The notes under the pieces were generated by a model. The model saw nothing but the letters and a program-made list of their open reading frames with translations. It was not told the origin of the DNA and did no database searches. A stretch of 64,000 bases of DNA from Triticum aestivum (taxonomy: Eukaryota; Streptophyta; Magnoliopsida; Poales; Poaceae): assembly GCF_018294505.1 (NCBI RefSeq), contig NC_057798.1, positions 370,656,156 to 370,720,155 on the forward strand, in the 5' to 3' direction. Both the position numbers and the translations under genes were made by a program. Below, piece by piece: positions 11,099 to 22,617 of this stretch. Position 1 is the stretch's first letter. Each line of letters opens with the position of its first letter.

Positions 11099-13425
11099 GA
11101 TGATTTGAGCAGATATGGGGATATCTACTTGATGAAACATAAGTTTGAAACATTTGAACAGTTCAAAGAATTTCAGAGTGAAGTGGAAAATCATCGTGAC
11201 AAGAAAATAAAGTTTCTACGATCTGATCGCGGAGACAAATATTTGAGTTACGAGTTTGGTCTTCAATTAAAACAATGTGGAATAGTTTCACAAACTCACG
11301 CCACCTGGAACACCACAATGTTATGGTGTGTCCGAACGTCGTAACCGCACTTTATTGGATATGGTGCGATCTATGATGTCTCTTATTGATTTACCATTTT
11401 CGTTTTGAGGTTATGCATTAGAGACAGCTGCATTCACGTTAAAAGGGCACCATCTAAATCCGTTGAGACGACACTATATGAACTGTGGTTTAGCAAGAAA
11501 CCCAAGTTGTCGTTTCTTAAAGTTTGGGGCTGCGATGCTTATGTGAAAAAGCTTCAACCTGATAAGCTCGAACCCAAATCGGAGAAATGTGTCTTCATAG
11601 GATACCCAAAGGAAACTGTAGGGTACACCTTCTATCACAGATCCGGAGGCAAGATATTCGTTGCTAAAAATGGATCCTTTCTGGAGAAGGAGTTTCTCTC
11701 GAAAGAAGTGAGTGGGAGGAAAGTAGAACTTGATGAGGTAACTGTACCTGCTCCCTTATTGGAAAGTAGTTCATCACAGAAATCAGTTCCTGTGATAAAT
11801 ACACCAATTAGTGAGGAAGCTAATGATATTGATCATAAAACTTCAGATCAAGTTACTACAGAACCTCGTAGGTCTTCCAGAGTAAGATCTGCACCAGAGT
11901 GGTGTAGTAATCATGTTCTGGAAGTCATGTTACTAGACCATGATGAACCTATGAACTATGAGGAAGCGATGATGAGCCCAGATTCCGCGAGATGGCTTGA
12001 GGCCATAAAATCTGAGATATGATCCATGTATGACAACAAAGTATGGACTTTGATTGACTTGCTCGATGATCAGCAAAGCCATGTTAAATAAATGGATCTT
12101 CAAGAGGAAGACGGACACTGATAGTAGTGTTACTATCTACCAAGCTCGACTTGTTGCAAAAGTTTTTCAACAAGTTCAAGGTGTTGAATACGATGAGGTT
12201 TTCTCACTCGTATCGATGCTTAAGTCTATCTGAATCATGTTAGCAATTGCCACATTTTATGAAATCTGGCAAATGGATGTCAAAACTGCATTCCTTAATG
12301 GATTTATTAAAGAAGAGTTGTATATGATGCAACCAGAAGGTTTTGTCAATCCTAAAGGTGCTAACAAAATGTGCAAGCTCCAGCGATCCATCTATGGACT
12401 GGTGCAATCATCTCGGAGTTGGAATATACGCTTTGATAAGTTGATCAAAGCATATAGTTTTATATGGACTTACGATGAAGCCTGTATTTACAATAAAGTG
12501 AGTGGGAGCACTACAGCCTTTCTGATTAGTATATGTGAGTGACATATTGTTGATCAGAAATGATGTAGAATTTTTCTGCAAAGCATAAATGAGTGTTTTA
12601 AAGGAGTTCTTTAAAAAGAAAAGACCTCAGTAAAAGGCTACTTATATATTGAGCATCAAGATCTATTGAGATAGATCAAGACGCTTGATAAGATTTTCAA
12701 TGAGTACATACCTTGGCAAGATTTTTGAAATAGTTCAAAATGGAACAGTTAAAGAAAGAGTTCTTGCCTGTGTTGCAAAGGTATGAAATTGAGTAAGACT
12801 CAAATTCCGACCACAGCAGAAAATAGAAAGAGAATGAAAAGTCATTCCCTATGCCTCAGTCATAGGTTCTATAAAGTATGCTATGCTTTGTACCAGACCT
12901 ATTGTATACCTTGCTCTGTATTTGGCAAGGGAGTACAATAGTGATCTAGGAGTAGATCACTGGACATTGGTCAAGAATATCCTTAGTAAGGACTAAGGAG
13001 ATGTTTCTCGATTATGGAGGTGATAAAAGAGTTTGTTGCAAAAGTTACATCAGTGCAAACTTTTACACTAATCCAGATGACTCTAAGACTCAATCTAGAT
13101 ACATATTGAAAGTGGGAGCGATTAGCTAGAGTAGCTCCGTACAGAGCATTGTAGACATAGAATATTTGCAAAATACATACGGCTCTGAATGTGACAGACC
13201 CGTTGACTAAGCTTCTCTCACGAGCAAAACATGATCACACCTTAGTACTCTTTGGATGTTAATCACATAGCGATGTGAACTAGACTATTGACTCTAGTAA
13301 ACCCTTTGGGTGTTGGTCACATGATGATGTGAACTATGGGTGTTAATCATATACAGATATGAATATTGGTGTTAAATCACATGACGATGTGAACTAGATT
13401 ATTGACTCTAGTGCAAGTGGGAGAC
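11099..13425 (+). pseudogene. Copia retrotransposon remnant: integrase, RT, RNase H
   Basis: The remnant starts inside the integrase core with DDLSRYGDIYLMKHK, continues through FLRSDRGDKYLS (second catalytic Asp) and ERRNRTLLDMVRSMMSL, then a GAG-rich linker and reverse transcriptase with WQMDVKTAFLNG, YMMQPEGF and QRSIYGLVQSSRSWN. The YVDD active site reads YVSD near 12,532, so a catalytic Asp is lost. Stops and frameshifts occur throughout (for example at about 11,340, 11,407, 12,020 and 12,540). Degraded RNase H follows to a polypurine tract (CAAGTGGGAGAC) beside the LTR. Gag, protease and left LTR are missing. Family: BARE1/WIS/Angela-like Copia. It is non-functional. Confidence 0.92.
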
Positions 13426-15083
13426 TGAAGGAAATATGCCCTAGAGGCAATAATAAAGTTATTATTTATTTCCTTATAATCATGATAAATGTTTATTATT
13501 CATGCTAGAATTGTATTTACCGGAAACATAATACATGTGTGAATATATAGACAAACAAAGTGTCACTAGTATGCCTCTACTTGACTAGCTCGTTAATCAA
13601 AGATGGTTATGTTTCCTAACCATGAACAATGAGTTGTTATTTGATTAACGAGGTCACATCATTAGTAGAATGATCTGATTGACATGACCCATTCCATTAG
13701 CTTAGCACCCGATCGTTTAGTATGTTGCTATTGCTTTCTTCATGACTTATACATATTCCTATGACTATGAGATTATGCAACTCCCGTTTACCGGAGGAAC
13801 ACTTTGGGTACTACCAAACGTCACAACGTAACTGGGTGATTATAAAGGAGTACTACAGGTGTCTCCAATGGTCGATGTTGGGTTGGCGTATTTCGAGATT
13901 AGGATTTGTCACTCCGATTATCGGAGAGGTATCTCTGGGCCCTCTCGGTAATACACATCACATAAGCCTTGCAAGCATTACAACTAATATGTTAGTTGTG
14001 AGATGATATATTACGGAACGAGTAAAGAGACTTGCCGGTAACGAGATTGAACTAGGTATTGGATACCGACGATCGAATCTCGGGCAAGTAACATACCGAT
14101 GACAAAGGGAACAACGTATGTTGTTATGCGGTCTGACCGATAAAGATCTTCGTAGAATATGTAGGAGCCAATATGGGCATCCAGGTCCCGCTATTGGTTA
14201 TTGACCGGAGACGTGTCTCGGTCATGTCTACATTGTTCTCGAACCCGTAGGGTCCGCACGCTTAAGGTTACGATGACAGTTATATTATGAGTTTACATGT
14301 TTTGATGTATCGAAGGAGTTCGGAGTCCCGGATGAGATCGGGGACATGACGAGGAGTCTCGAAATGGTCGAGACGTAAAGATTCATATATTGGATGATAT
14401 GGTTAGGCCAAGGGGTCAAGCCCATGAGGCTTTAGGTCGGTGCAAAAGGAGTTTTGCGGAGGCCAGGGGGCCAAACGCCGGAGACCCTGGCGTCTGGCCC
14501 TGGGCCAGACGCCGAGGCCCATGGCGTCTGGGCCAGACGCCAAGGATTGTGGCGTTTGGTCCTGGAGTCCGAGTGGGACTCTTGCCTTTCGGGCAAAACC
14601 GACTTTGAGGAGGCTTTTGCTCCAAGTTTCGACCCCGGGGCTCAACATATAAATAGAGGGGCAGGGCTAGCACCAAAGGGACACAAGTTGATCCACGTGA
14701 TCTATTCCTTAGCCGTGTGCGGCGCCCCCAGCCACCATATTCCTCGATAATACTGTAGCGGAGTTTAGGCGAAGCCCTGCTGCTGTAGTTCATCAAGATC
14801 GTCACCACGCCGTCGTGCTGACGGAACTCTTCCCCGACACTTTGCTGGATCGAAGTCCGGGGATCGTCATCGAGCTGAACGTGTGCTCGAACTCGGAGGT
14901 GCCGTAGTTTCGGTGCTTGATCGGTTGGATCGTGAAGACGTACGACTACTTCCTCTACGTCGTGTCATCGCTTCCGCAGTCAGTCTGCGTTGGGTACGTA
15001 GACAACACTCTCCCCTCGTTGCTATGCATCACATGATCTTGCGTGTGCGTAGGAAAATTTTGAAATTACTACGAAACCCAACA
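13426..15083 (+). repeat. Copia 3' LTR (BARE1/WIS/Angela-like)
   Basis: The LTR starts TGAAGGAAATATGCCCTAGA directly after the polypurine tract and ends AAATTACTACGAAACCCAACA-like at 15083, so it has TG...CA termini and is 1658 bp long. The start and end match the Triticeae BARE1/WIS/Angela group as I know it. U3 holds a cluster of GGCGTCTGG and CCAGACGCC palindromes at about 14,460-14,570. No left LTR exists, so the pair cannot be dated. Confidence 0.9.
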
Positions 15084-15908
15084 TATGTATCCCTACAACA
15101 TGCTAGGTGATTGTCTGATCTACCATGTGATTTGCGGTTCATGCGAAGTCATGAAATCTGGTCCGGATAGTGACATGATTTACTCTGTTTGATCAAACAG
15201 GTAGAAGCTGAAGCTGTTTTACTTTAATCTGATGAAGTCCGTGCTGCTATAAGCTAGGAAATCGAAAAATTCAACATTGGCAAGCTGGTCTTGTGCTCTT
15301 TGTCTAAAAGCATATTCTGAAAGCGAGGTTCTTATTGTGGATGTTTCAGCGTCAGCCTGAATTTTCTTTAACCTACTACAGAAAGACCTTTTAGGGTGAT
15401 TAGCTGCAGTACTGTGACAAATAATCAAAAAAGATCATTGTCTTCTCATTTAATATTCTAGCTGCCGGCCAAACATTGAAGGTTGCACTACAACTACTTG
15501 ATTACAAGTTTTATGTGAATTTTTTTTGTATAGCTTGCACAAACTCAGTGAGATCAGGAATCATCATCTCTCACATTTTTTCTCTTCAAAGGGAGGTGTC
15601 ATCTCCTACATTTTTTTCTCAGAATCAACCATGTTTCTAATCCTAACCAGAAAGTTTCCATCGCTCGGCTCCTGATGGCATGATGCCTCATTTAAATTCT
15701 CTTATGTCATGGTGTTTGTATTCAGAAAATTAATTTATGATGCCTCATTTAGATTCTCTTATGTCATTGTGTTTGTATTCAGAAAAATAAGGCATGCTTA
15801 TCTTATCTCGGTGTGTTTGTGCTCAGAAAATTAATTTGCTTATTTTTGCTTTTTGAGGGCTATAACAATAGATTTCATTTTTGAAAATCTGCTTCTTCCC
15901 TATTCCAG
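15084..15908. other. Helitron B interior between LTR and SRO exons
   Basis: Non-coding AT-rich sequence with a short imperfect direct repeat at about 15,683-15,790 (ATGATGCCTCATTTARATTC and CTTATGTCAT.GTGTTTGTAT recur). This is probably intron of the captured SRO gene or Helitron sequence. No separate gene is seen. Confidence 0.4.
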
Positions 15909-17094
15909 AGAGCGGGATGAAGAGGAAGAGAGGCGAGCCTGAGCTGGAGTACGGGGCCTCGTCCGGGGTGGATGAGAGGTCCAACGAGAGCAGCGACAAG
16001 ATGCAGGGCCAGCTCCTAGCCGCTGCGCGCGGCGCCGACGGGGGCAATGCCAAGTTCGCGTGGTATGGCGCTCCATCGGTGGATGTGGCCGCGACGGCGG
16101 TGGAGCACGGGTTCGGCAGGATGAACAACCGGGTCCTTTTCCATCGCGCGCACGGCGACGACGTCCACCTCTCGCCGCCTCGGTCTCCTTATGCCAGGTC
16201 AGGTCAGAGTTCTGAATTTGTGGTTTTGATCGATGGCAAGCATGAATATAGGCATATAGCTGTAGGATAATTTATCAGACACAGTTACCAATTCAGGATC
16301 TATTCCAAATTGCATTCATATTATCCCTCCGTCCCATAATATAATTGATTCCATGTTATTTTAGCCTTTGGTTTCTATATCTTGATTCATACTCCTAGCT
16401 CAAAAATTATGGGGAAACAAGTTTGCATGAACGACAGTATTAGTTTATCTATGAATGCAGTAATTTGATTGGGTAATGGTTTGTGGAAGGGAGGAATACG
16501 AGCAAAACTAAATCATGTTTCCTGCTACCTAGAGTCCGGGTGATGAAATATGTTCTGAATGTTCTGTGAAGCAGTGCATAAAGGAACTTACGAGTATGAA
16601 ATCATTTTTATGCAGCGCAATGCTAGCAAATGCAGATGAGAACGGCGAGGCGCATATCATGTTGTGCCGTGTTCTGTTGGGCCGGCCAGAGGCCATCCCG
16701 GCCGGGTCCTCCAAGCTCCACCCCAGCAGTGACAATTACGACAGTGCCATCGACAACATGCAGAACCCACAGTGGTATGTTGTTTGGGGCAAGGACATGA
16801 ACATGAGGATCCTCCCAGAGTACGTCGTCAGCTTCAAGTGTCCCAACCTCCATCAGATGCAAGGTTAGTGAGTGCTCCGTCTGAATTGGTGTTGTAATTG
16901 TTCCGAGATGTGCCTGGATCTCATGTTATTATTCGTTGAAATTTTGGGTTTCAGGATCATCGGGAGCGAACTCCACGCTAAAGAAGCCTTCGCCGGTGGC
17001 TCATGACATGTTTCCGACGCTTCTAGCAGAGATCCAGTGGTTCATGCCATCTTCCAAGCTGCAGACATTGCAGGGAACCTACAATTGCTTCAAG
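15909..17094 (+). pseudogene. Captured exons of an RCD1/SRO gene (PARP and RST domains)
   Basis: Three exons keep their splice sites. Exon a ends at 16197 with CCAG then GTCAGG. Exon b is 16616-16863, with acceptor TGCAG and donor AAG then GTTAGT. Exon c is 16955-17094, with acceptor TTTCAG and donor AAG then GTAAAT. Phases agree, and the joined product reads VKFAWYG-like, HGFGRMNNRV, HLSPPRSPYA, IMLCRVLLGRPE, NPQWYVVWGKDMN and LPEYVVSFKCPN (PARP-like fold), then SKLQTLQGTYNCFK from the RST domain. This matches plant RCD1/SRO stress regulators, whose PARP fold is usually inactive. The N-terminal WWE domain and the last RST exon are missing. No stop interrupts the three exons, so capture was fairly recent. 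It may be transcribed but cannot make a full protein. Confidence 0.88.
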
Positions 17095-17737
17095 GTAAAT
17101 TGGTGGGGGTGCTTATTAGTATAGGGTGTGCCAATATAATAGCAATTACGGAAAGAAATCTAGAGAATTGGTCTCTGGCAGGGGGACTCTTGAGAATGGA
17201 AAACGGGGGAAGGGAGATGAGTTTGGGTGTCTTTTTTTATATATAGAAAAAGAGAGTGTGTTTTATCTGTAAGTGAAGTGTGTACGTGTGAAGTGCTTTT
17301 TATTGGCTAAGCCTAAATGATGAAAAAAATAAAAAGAATCTTCCCAACCAAGCAACAAACTCTATTGATAAAAATCAACATAGTAAAAATAGTTAAAAAA
17401 TGTACATAGTTATATATTTATTCACACTTTCTAAAAACTGGTCAAATTTTCCTTAAAAACCAAAATAAAAAGTATTCACAATATTTAAAAAACATTCAAA
17501 TAATGTTCTCCCTAAAAAAAATCGAGTTTTAATAAAACATTCACTTTTAAAAACAAAGAAATATTCATGTTTTTCAGAAAAAAATAAAAAATAAAAATTG
17601 ATTCACAAACTATTCCAAACTAATCTTCCATCAGATAAAGAACGCTAAGAGGGCTTTTTAACGTGCAAACTTCAGACTCTGAAAATAATAATTAATGCAA
17701 CTTTATTACAAATGTTAAACTATAGTGCATAATATCA
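17095..17737. other. Non-coding, no gene recognised
   Basis: AT-rich sequence after the SRO exons, with runs of A and T and scattered AAACATTC-like words. No exon following the captured RST exon is found, so the donor at 17095 has no partner here. Confidence 0.4.
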
Positions 17738-17847
17738 CATGGATAAGGATGTATATAGATGGATTTTAAAGTGAGATTCACCCATTTCCACCGTTTGTAG
17801 TCCATATTGAAAAATCTTCTAAGACTTTATTTAGAAACGGATGGGGT
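17738..17847. mobile_element. Truncated Stowaway MITE
   Basis: Only the right two thirds remain, matching the element at 28982-29137 nearly base for base (GATTCACCCATTTCCACCGT, GTAGTCCATATTGAAA) and ending AAACGGATGGGGTA. The left CTCCCTCCGT end is missing. Its presence in both units B and E shows that their 3' regions descend from one MITE-containing ancestor. Confidence 0.8.
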
Positions 17848-17849
17848 AC

Positions 17850-18560
17850 TTTGTTTGTAGTCTTTGTACAACCTGCTTCGTTCAGAAGAATGTTCTATCA
17901 AAGCAACCATGTCTGATATGTTCACATGAATTTTTTCATGTGGCCGTCCCTCACATTCCTTTGCTTTCAACTATTCCAGCCAGCTGCAATGAAGTCCTCC
18001 ATAGAGAAGGGTTTGCAGAAAATGATCTTGGCATCCCAGATAAGCAGGTCGGGGTCAAAGCCGGTGCCCGGGGGATTTCAATGGATCACCAACACGAGAA
18101 ACTGAAATGGCAGGACCAGAAAAGATGGTCCCAGATCTCACTGCAGCCGGATGTGCAAGAACACATCAATGATCATATGTGAGACTGTGACACTGGAATT
18201 TTGTTGATGGAGCATTACCTCTGCTATTTAGCTTCTAGAGTACAATGACTTGTATGTCCAACTATAACAGCTAGCAGCATGGTTTATCCCCTTCTGGTTG
18301 TACAATTTCTCTAGAGTGATGGCATAGGAAGAGCATGTGTATATGTTGAGGTTAGTCTTCTGATACTAATGCTCCAGATGTTCTTTGTAAACTAATGCTG
18401 CAAGTGTTTGTTTGGGACAAGACAAATAGTGTCCCAATTTTTACGAAAATGTGAATTAACTTTTATTAAAAATAATAAAATTACCAAAATTAACCTAATT
18501 ATCGATGTTTATTTAAATTGGACATAAAAATGATGCATAATGGCACATGAAGCAGATTGT
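17850..18560 (+). pseudogene. Captured module shared by Helitrons B and E (copy 1)
   Basis: This segment is nearly identical to 29,142-29,830. An open stretch ends with GISMDHQHEKLKWQDQKRWS and a stop at about 18,182. In copy 2 the tail of the frame is the same but the upstream frame differs, because GCCCGGGGG here is GCCCAGGGGG there. I do not recognise the protein. Since a single-base indel changes half the frame, the module is probably not under protein selection in at least one copy. It sits between the MITE and the conserved family 3' end. Confidence 0.6.
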
Positions 18561-18598
18561 GCCCTTTTTTTGCCCGGTGCAACGCACGGGCATTTGTA

Positions 18599-18637
18599 CT
18601 AGTAATAATAATATAATAATAATAATAATAATAATAA
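18599..18637. repeat. AAT microsatellite between Helitrons B and C
   Basis: CTAG is followed by T and (AAT)n, 35 bases to the next TCTCTCCC start. AAT-type repeats fill several Helitron junctions in this window. Confidence 0.85.
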
Positions 18638-18799
18638 TCTCTCCCTAATAATAAAGCACGGATTGGGTCTCCGGGTTCACCGTCACAATACGCTTTTCTT
18701 CGCGTGAATTTACGCTTTCAGTTTTATTACATCCAAGGTGGGACTATTTTACTTGCGTATCCGAGGTGGTACTATTTTTATGTTTTCTGTGTGTTTTTA

Positions 18800-19660
18800 C
18801 GTAGTTAATTGCGTTCTGTGTGTTCTAAAGATGTTGGGCCGTCGATGCCTTTCTATATTAGGCTGGGCCTTCCTTCGTTCTGCAAAAAAGATACCCTGAT
18901 GCGTTACCCAGCAGATCCGGTCTCCATCCCTAAAAAAACCAGATCCGGTCTCCTGCTTCTTCAATCGATCTGCTTCTTCCTTTGTAGAGCACAACAGCTC
19001 GATGCCCTTCCACGGCAGACCAGGTCTTCTTTCTCTTCTTCTTTGATCCAACACAATCTCCTTCCTCTTCTTTCATTCAATCTTTCCAATTTTTGATCCA
19101 ATCCTTCCTGCGCTTGAAACCTTCTCTGACACAAACACTTCCTGCGTCCATGGGGAGCCCGGCAGGAACTCTGGCAGGGTCTCCTTTGGCTGTTCCAAAG
19201 GCCAATGAACGCGCATATAAATACACATCTACTCCCTCGACCGAAGCTCCAGCTCAATTGTGTCATTATTTCGTGCTCAACAATGGTGTCTTGTCGTTCT
19301 ACCAAAGTCGACGGAATCTCGCCGCTCTGTCAACCTCGCCGGAATTTATCCGTACTGCCGACTTCGTCAGAATTACAATGCGGAATCTCACAAGCTACAG
19401 CGATCTGGCAGGTGCTCGGTTTGCAAGAAAAACAGCGACATCCTGCAGCAGTTCACCGACTAAGTCGGCAGCCTGCAGCCAGCAGGAAGCACGAGAAGCA
19501 GAGAAGCAGCAGCAGGCCAGCAGCGGAGCAGTCAACAGCAGCAGGCAGCCGGCGCACGTCACGGCGGTCCGGAGGCGGAGTGCGGCGATGGTTGCCCAGG
19601 CCGGCGGCCGGCGGACCACAGTTGGCATCAGTGAGCAGCCGCTGGTCGAGTCAAAGGCCT
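18800..19660 (+). pseudogene. Unassigned captured fragment in Helitron C
   Basis: A continuous frame runs at 19093-19662 (189 codons), with an overlapping alternative at 19205-19693. Its second half is rich in Ala, Ser, Gln and Arg. I recognise no domain. CTTC-rich sequence before the ATG at 19093 could be a 5' UTR. It could be a captured first exon with chance open frames; confidence that it encodes protein is low. Confidence 0.3.
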
Positions 19661-19762
19661 AGGAAGGCCTCACACATGGACCCTGTCAATTAAGGGAAGG
19701 GGAGAAGTTCCTGCAAATTTGGGGAAAGGAGAAACGATTGAGCATTTTTTTGTGAAATAGTA

Positions 19763-19865
19763 TCTCTCCCTAATAATAAAGCACAGATTGGGTCTCCGGG
19801 TTCACCGTCACAATACGTTTTTCTTCGCGTGAATTTACGCTTTCAGTTTTATTACATCCAAGGTG
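19763..19865 (+). repeat. Internal 103-bp copy of the Helitron 5' header
   Basis: Bases 19763-19865 repeat 18638-18740 with very few changes, starting exactly at TCTCTCCC after an A. The insert is flanked by an 11-base direct repeat GTGAAATAGTA (19752-19762 and 19866-19876), as if a copy of only the terminal 103 bases had been inserted or templated there. Confidence 0.85.
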
Positions 19866-19876
19866 GTGAAATAGTA

Positions 19877-21339
19877 GAAACGAACGAGCATGGGAGGTCT
19901 GTCGCCTGTTGGCGCATTGGGCTCGGATGGCCATTTAGGCTTAGTATTAAAAAAAAATTACACAGTCACTAACGCGGCGATACGTACTGCTAATCCAATG
20001 ATTCAGTGTGATACTTGATGACGGAAGAGCAAAAGCTTCGTTTTGCGGTCTTCCAAGTCAAGATTTCCGTGGAAGTCCGTGTTGATTCGTCAGTTGTTCG
20101 GCAGCATAGGTGTAGATTAGATGGATTCCAATTCTACATATAGGATCGATGGTTCCAATTCTACATTGCGTGCACGCATTGACTGCTCCAGGCTTGATCG
20201 CTCAAGTATGGATTTCCAGAAAAAAAATAGGATTCTGTGCAGAAGACGTCGGCACAACCCGTTGAGAATCAGGTACCCTATTTTGTATTTCGCGTTCGTG
20301 CACATATGCTTCACCTTGCATCGTCAGGGCAGTGCTGCCATCGCTTTAACTACCATCTGTATCGTCCCGTGAGGCGGTCCAGTGGGCACACTATGCATGC
20401 CAGGATTCAGGTTTCAATTGACTGTAGGTAAGAAACTGGATGGATCAGCATGCATACATATACAAGCAAATGGGGGTCGGCAAAAAACATAAGGTGCATA
20501 TTGATTTACCTGATTAACAACATTGCTAATCCTCTACTCGAGTTTTATTGTTGGCAAGATGTTGGATGGATATATATGTGTACATGACCAAATAGGATTC
20601 AGCAGAAATACAGAAGGTGCACCGTATTAAATAATTAGTGTAGGTTTTTTTATGTTTGCTCAGAACATAAGACATAGTATTTTTGTTAATCCTTAGCTGA
20701 TTGAATTTCATACAATATCAATCACATAAAATTACATGTCAGTTACCTAACCTTGCAGTATTGACAGTGCGTATTCCTTAAACTAGCTGCATTATTATAT
20801 AGTTCAAAATTAAATATGAAACGAGGTTGAGACAAGGATGGTTCATGGTTGGATGTTGATCAAAATTAAGGCTTAGAAAGATGAGATATATAGATGTAGG
20901 AAAATGATTGATGGCCTATTCTCTTTCTGTATAAGGCGGTACCAAGTAATTGATTGAATTCATATTGGAAGTCAACTTCTGTGACATAATTGTCTTAATC
21001 AATTTGGAGCATTGAGTGTGCAAAAATCGATGTAATACAATTTCAATTCGGCGGATATAGTGTAGTTTTATATAGAGTTACAGGAGTTTGTTTACCTCCG
21101 TGTTTTTGATCCAAGATTAAGATGTGGGTATTATATGCATTGTCGACATAGCTTGGAAATTTTAACAAAATAGAAACTTTTCATTATTTTTTGGTCATAT
21201 GCTATATTTTTCTACGAACAAAAAAAATTTCACTCTTATTTTTCAGCTCGACCCACTAGCGCCTGTCACCAAAGTACAAGGAGTTGGGACTTGGAACTGT
21301 GTGCGACACAAACTCCGCTCTTTTCTCTATTATATTAGT
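19877..21339. other. Helitron C interior, no gene recognised
   Basis: Mixed-composition to AT-rich sequence. At about 20,121-20,220 the words TCCAATTCTACAT and GATCGATGG-like recur locally. No domain-bearing frame, MITE or tRNA is visible. Confidence 0.4.
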
Positions 21340-21535
21340 CAAAGATGGGGGATCTTTGGACAACGCTCCTAATATTTATTTTGTTTCTCGTGTAGTAGTG
21401 TGGAGGATTTCAAGGAGTTTCTTGATGATGTCATGTCTGGTGATTGGCCATGGGGAGAGGAGGAGGTCTTGAGCCATTGGGTTAGTGAAGTGAGGTTTTT
21501 TATCTCCCGTTGCAACGCACGGGTATTTGTGCTAG
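21340..21535 (+). repeat. 196-bp segment duplicated at 24989-25184 (copy 1)
   Basis: The stretch from CAAAGATGGGGGATCTTTGG to the terminal CTAG is almost identical in units C and D. It includes a short frame reading VEDFKEFLDDVMSGD and EEEVLSHWVSEVR, interrupted by no stop in either copy but without a start. The last 35 bases are the Helitron 3' end. It is either the family's conserved 3' module or a small captured exon. I do not recognise the protein. Confidence 0.9.
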
Positions 21536-21689
21536 TATTATCTTTATAATAATAATAAAGCACGGATTGGGTCTCCGGGTTCACCGTCATAATACGCTTT
21601 CTTCTCATGTCATAATACGCTTTTACGATTTATATGGACAAAATCGCAATATAAACGAGGTGGTACTAAATTTCTGTCTCGCAATTCAA

Positions 21690-22260
21690 TCATGCGTCTT
21701 CCGCGCCTGGGCTTCAGCCCATCTAGCATGCATGTTCTGCGTCTGGGCTGGATGCAGCTGTGGCGGCCCATGCGTGGGGTGTTCAGGCGGTCAACGCCGC
21801 ATAACCGTGCCTCCCGATCCCACCTCCAGCCCGCCGCCACCTCCCGGCATGCCCCGCCCCACCTCAGCGCGCGCAGCCGGCCGCCGCCGCGCGCCGCCAC
21901 CGCCGACCCCGCCAGCACGCCTACCCCTATCTCTGGGTCGAGGCGGGTCAACGAGCGTGTGGGGCGGCAGGCGGCTCTCCGGCTCGACCCGATCGGATCC
22001 GATCGAGTGAGGCCTGCACAGGGCGACGGCGGATGGGCTGGACGCACAGAACGACGGTGGCGTCCGGATCCAGGCGAGCGTCGGCGGCACAAGGCGTCGT
22101 GGTTCTCCGGGGCAGCGCCATGGTTGCTCCGCCGTGCTCCTGGAAGAGAACGAGGAAGGATGAGGGAGAGCAAGCATGGAAGATGCCGAGAACCCAAGCT
22201 GCTCCCTCCAGCGTGCCCCCTCCATGGCTCGTCGTCGCTCTGTGACCACATCCAGCTCCA
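21690..22260 (+). pseudogene. GC-rich captured gene fragment in Helitron D
   Basis: This GC-rich block is open in four frames (longest 21610-22302 minus and 21692-22366 plus). Such multi-frame openness is a composition effect, so none is convincing alone. A GATCGGATCCGATCGAGTGA stretch near 21,991 is locally palindromic. It sits just inside the header, like similar blocks in A, B, E, F and H. Confidence 0.4.
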
Positions 22261-22617
22261 GGCAAGCCTTCCGGACAGCATCTCTCCTCCCTCTCCCTCC
22301 ATCTTTATTTGTCTGCTAGCTTGCTACAAAATTCTAGAACTATCTGATTCCAAAGGCTTCTGTTGAAAAGTAGCATGATTTCAAATGCTTCTGCTGAAAA
22401 GTAGTGTCAATCTTCAGCAGAAGCCTTAGTTATCCATGGTCTCTCATCCTGACTTTTGAAAAGCAGTTCAACAATGTCTATTGGGATGTCATCTCTCATG
22501 GCAAGTTTCTCTTCTTCGGTAGTTTCCCCTCAAAGGCTGTGCTTACCTGGAGAAACCAGAGGATATAAATGAGGCTGTACAATTAATCTCTTAAGTATTT
22601 AGCAGAGAAGCACTATT

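Larger units (their letters stand above)
10356..18602 (+). mobile_element. Helitron-like unit B (non-autonomous)
   Basis: The left end TCTCTCCCTAATAATAAAGC follows an A at 10355 and leads into the family header (GGTCTCCGGGTTCACCGTC type). The right end has hairpin CCCGGTGCAACGCACGGG at 18573-18590, 8 bases and CTAG at 18599-18602, followed by T. Its 8.2 kb include a 4-kb Copia remnant, three SRO gene exons, a truncated MITE and the 3' module shared with unit E. It begins 15 bases after the end of unit A and ends 35 bases before unit C. No transposition protein is present. Confidence 0.85.
18638..21535 (+). mobile_element. Helitron-like unit C (non-autonomous)
   Basis: The left end TCTCTCCCTAATAATAAAGC follows A at 18637. 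The right end has hairpin CCCGTTGCAACGCACGGG at 21506-21523 and CTAG at 21532-21535, followed by T. The header continues GGGTCTCCGGGTTCACCGTC and then CACAATACGCTTTTCTTCGC, a variant shared only with unit D. A second copy of this header lies inside at 19763. No transposition gene is present. Confidence 0.82.

Noticed and set aside
21610..22366. 230- and 224-codon frames on opposite strands
   Set aside because: They overlap each other almost fully in a GC-rich captured block, so composition explains both; the block is listed as a fragment.
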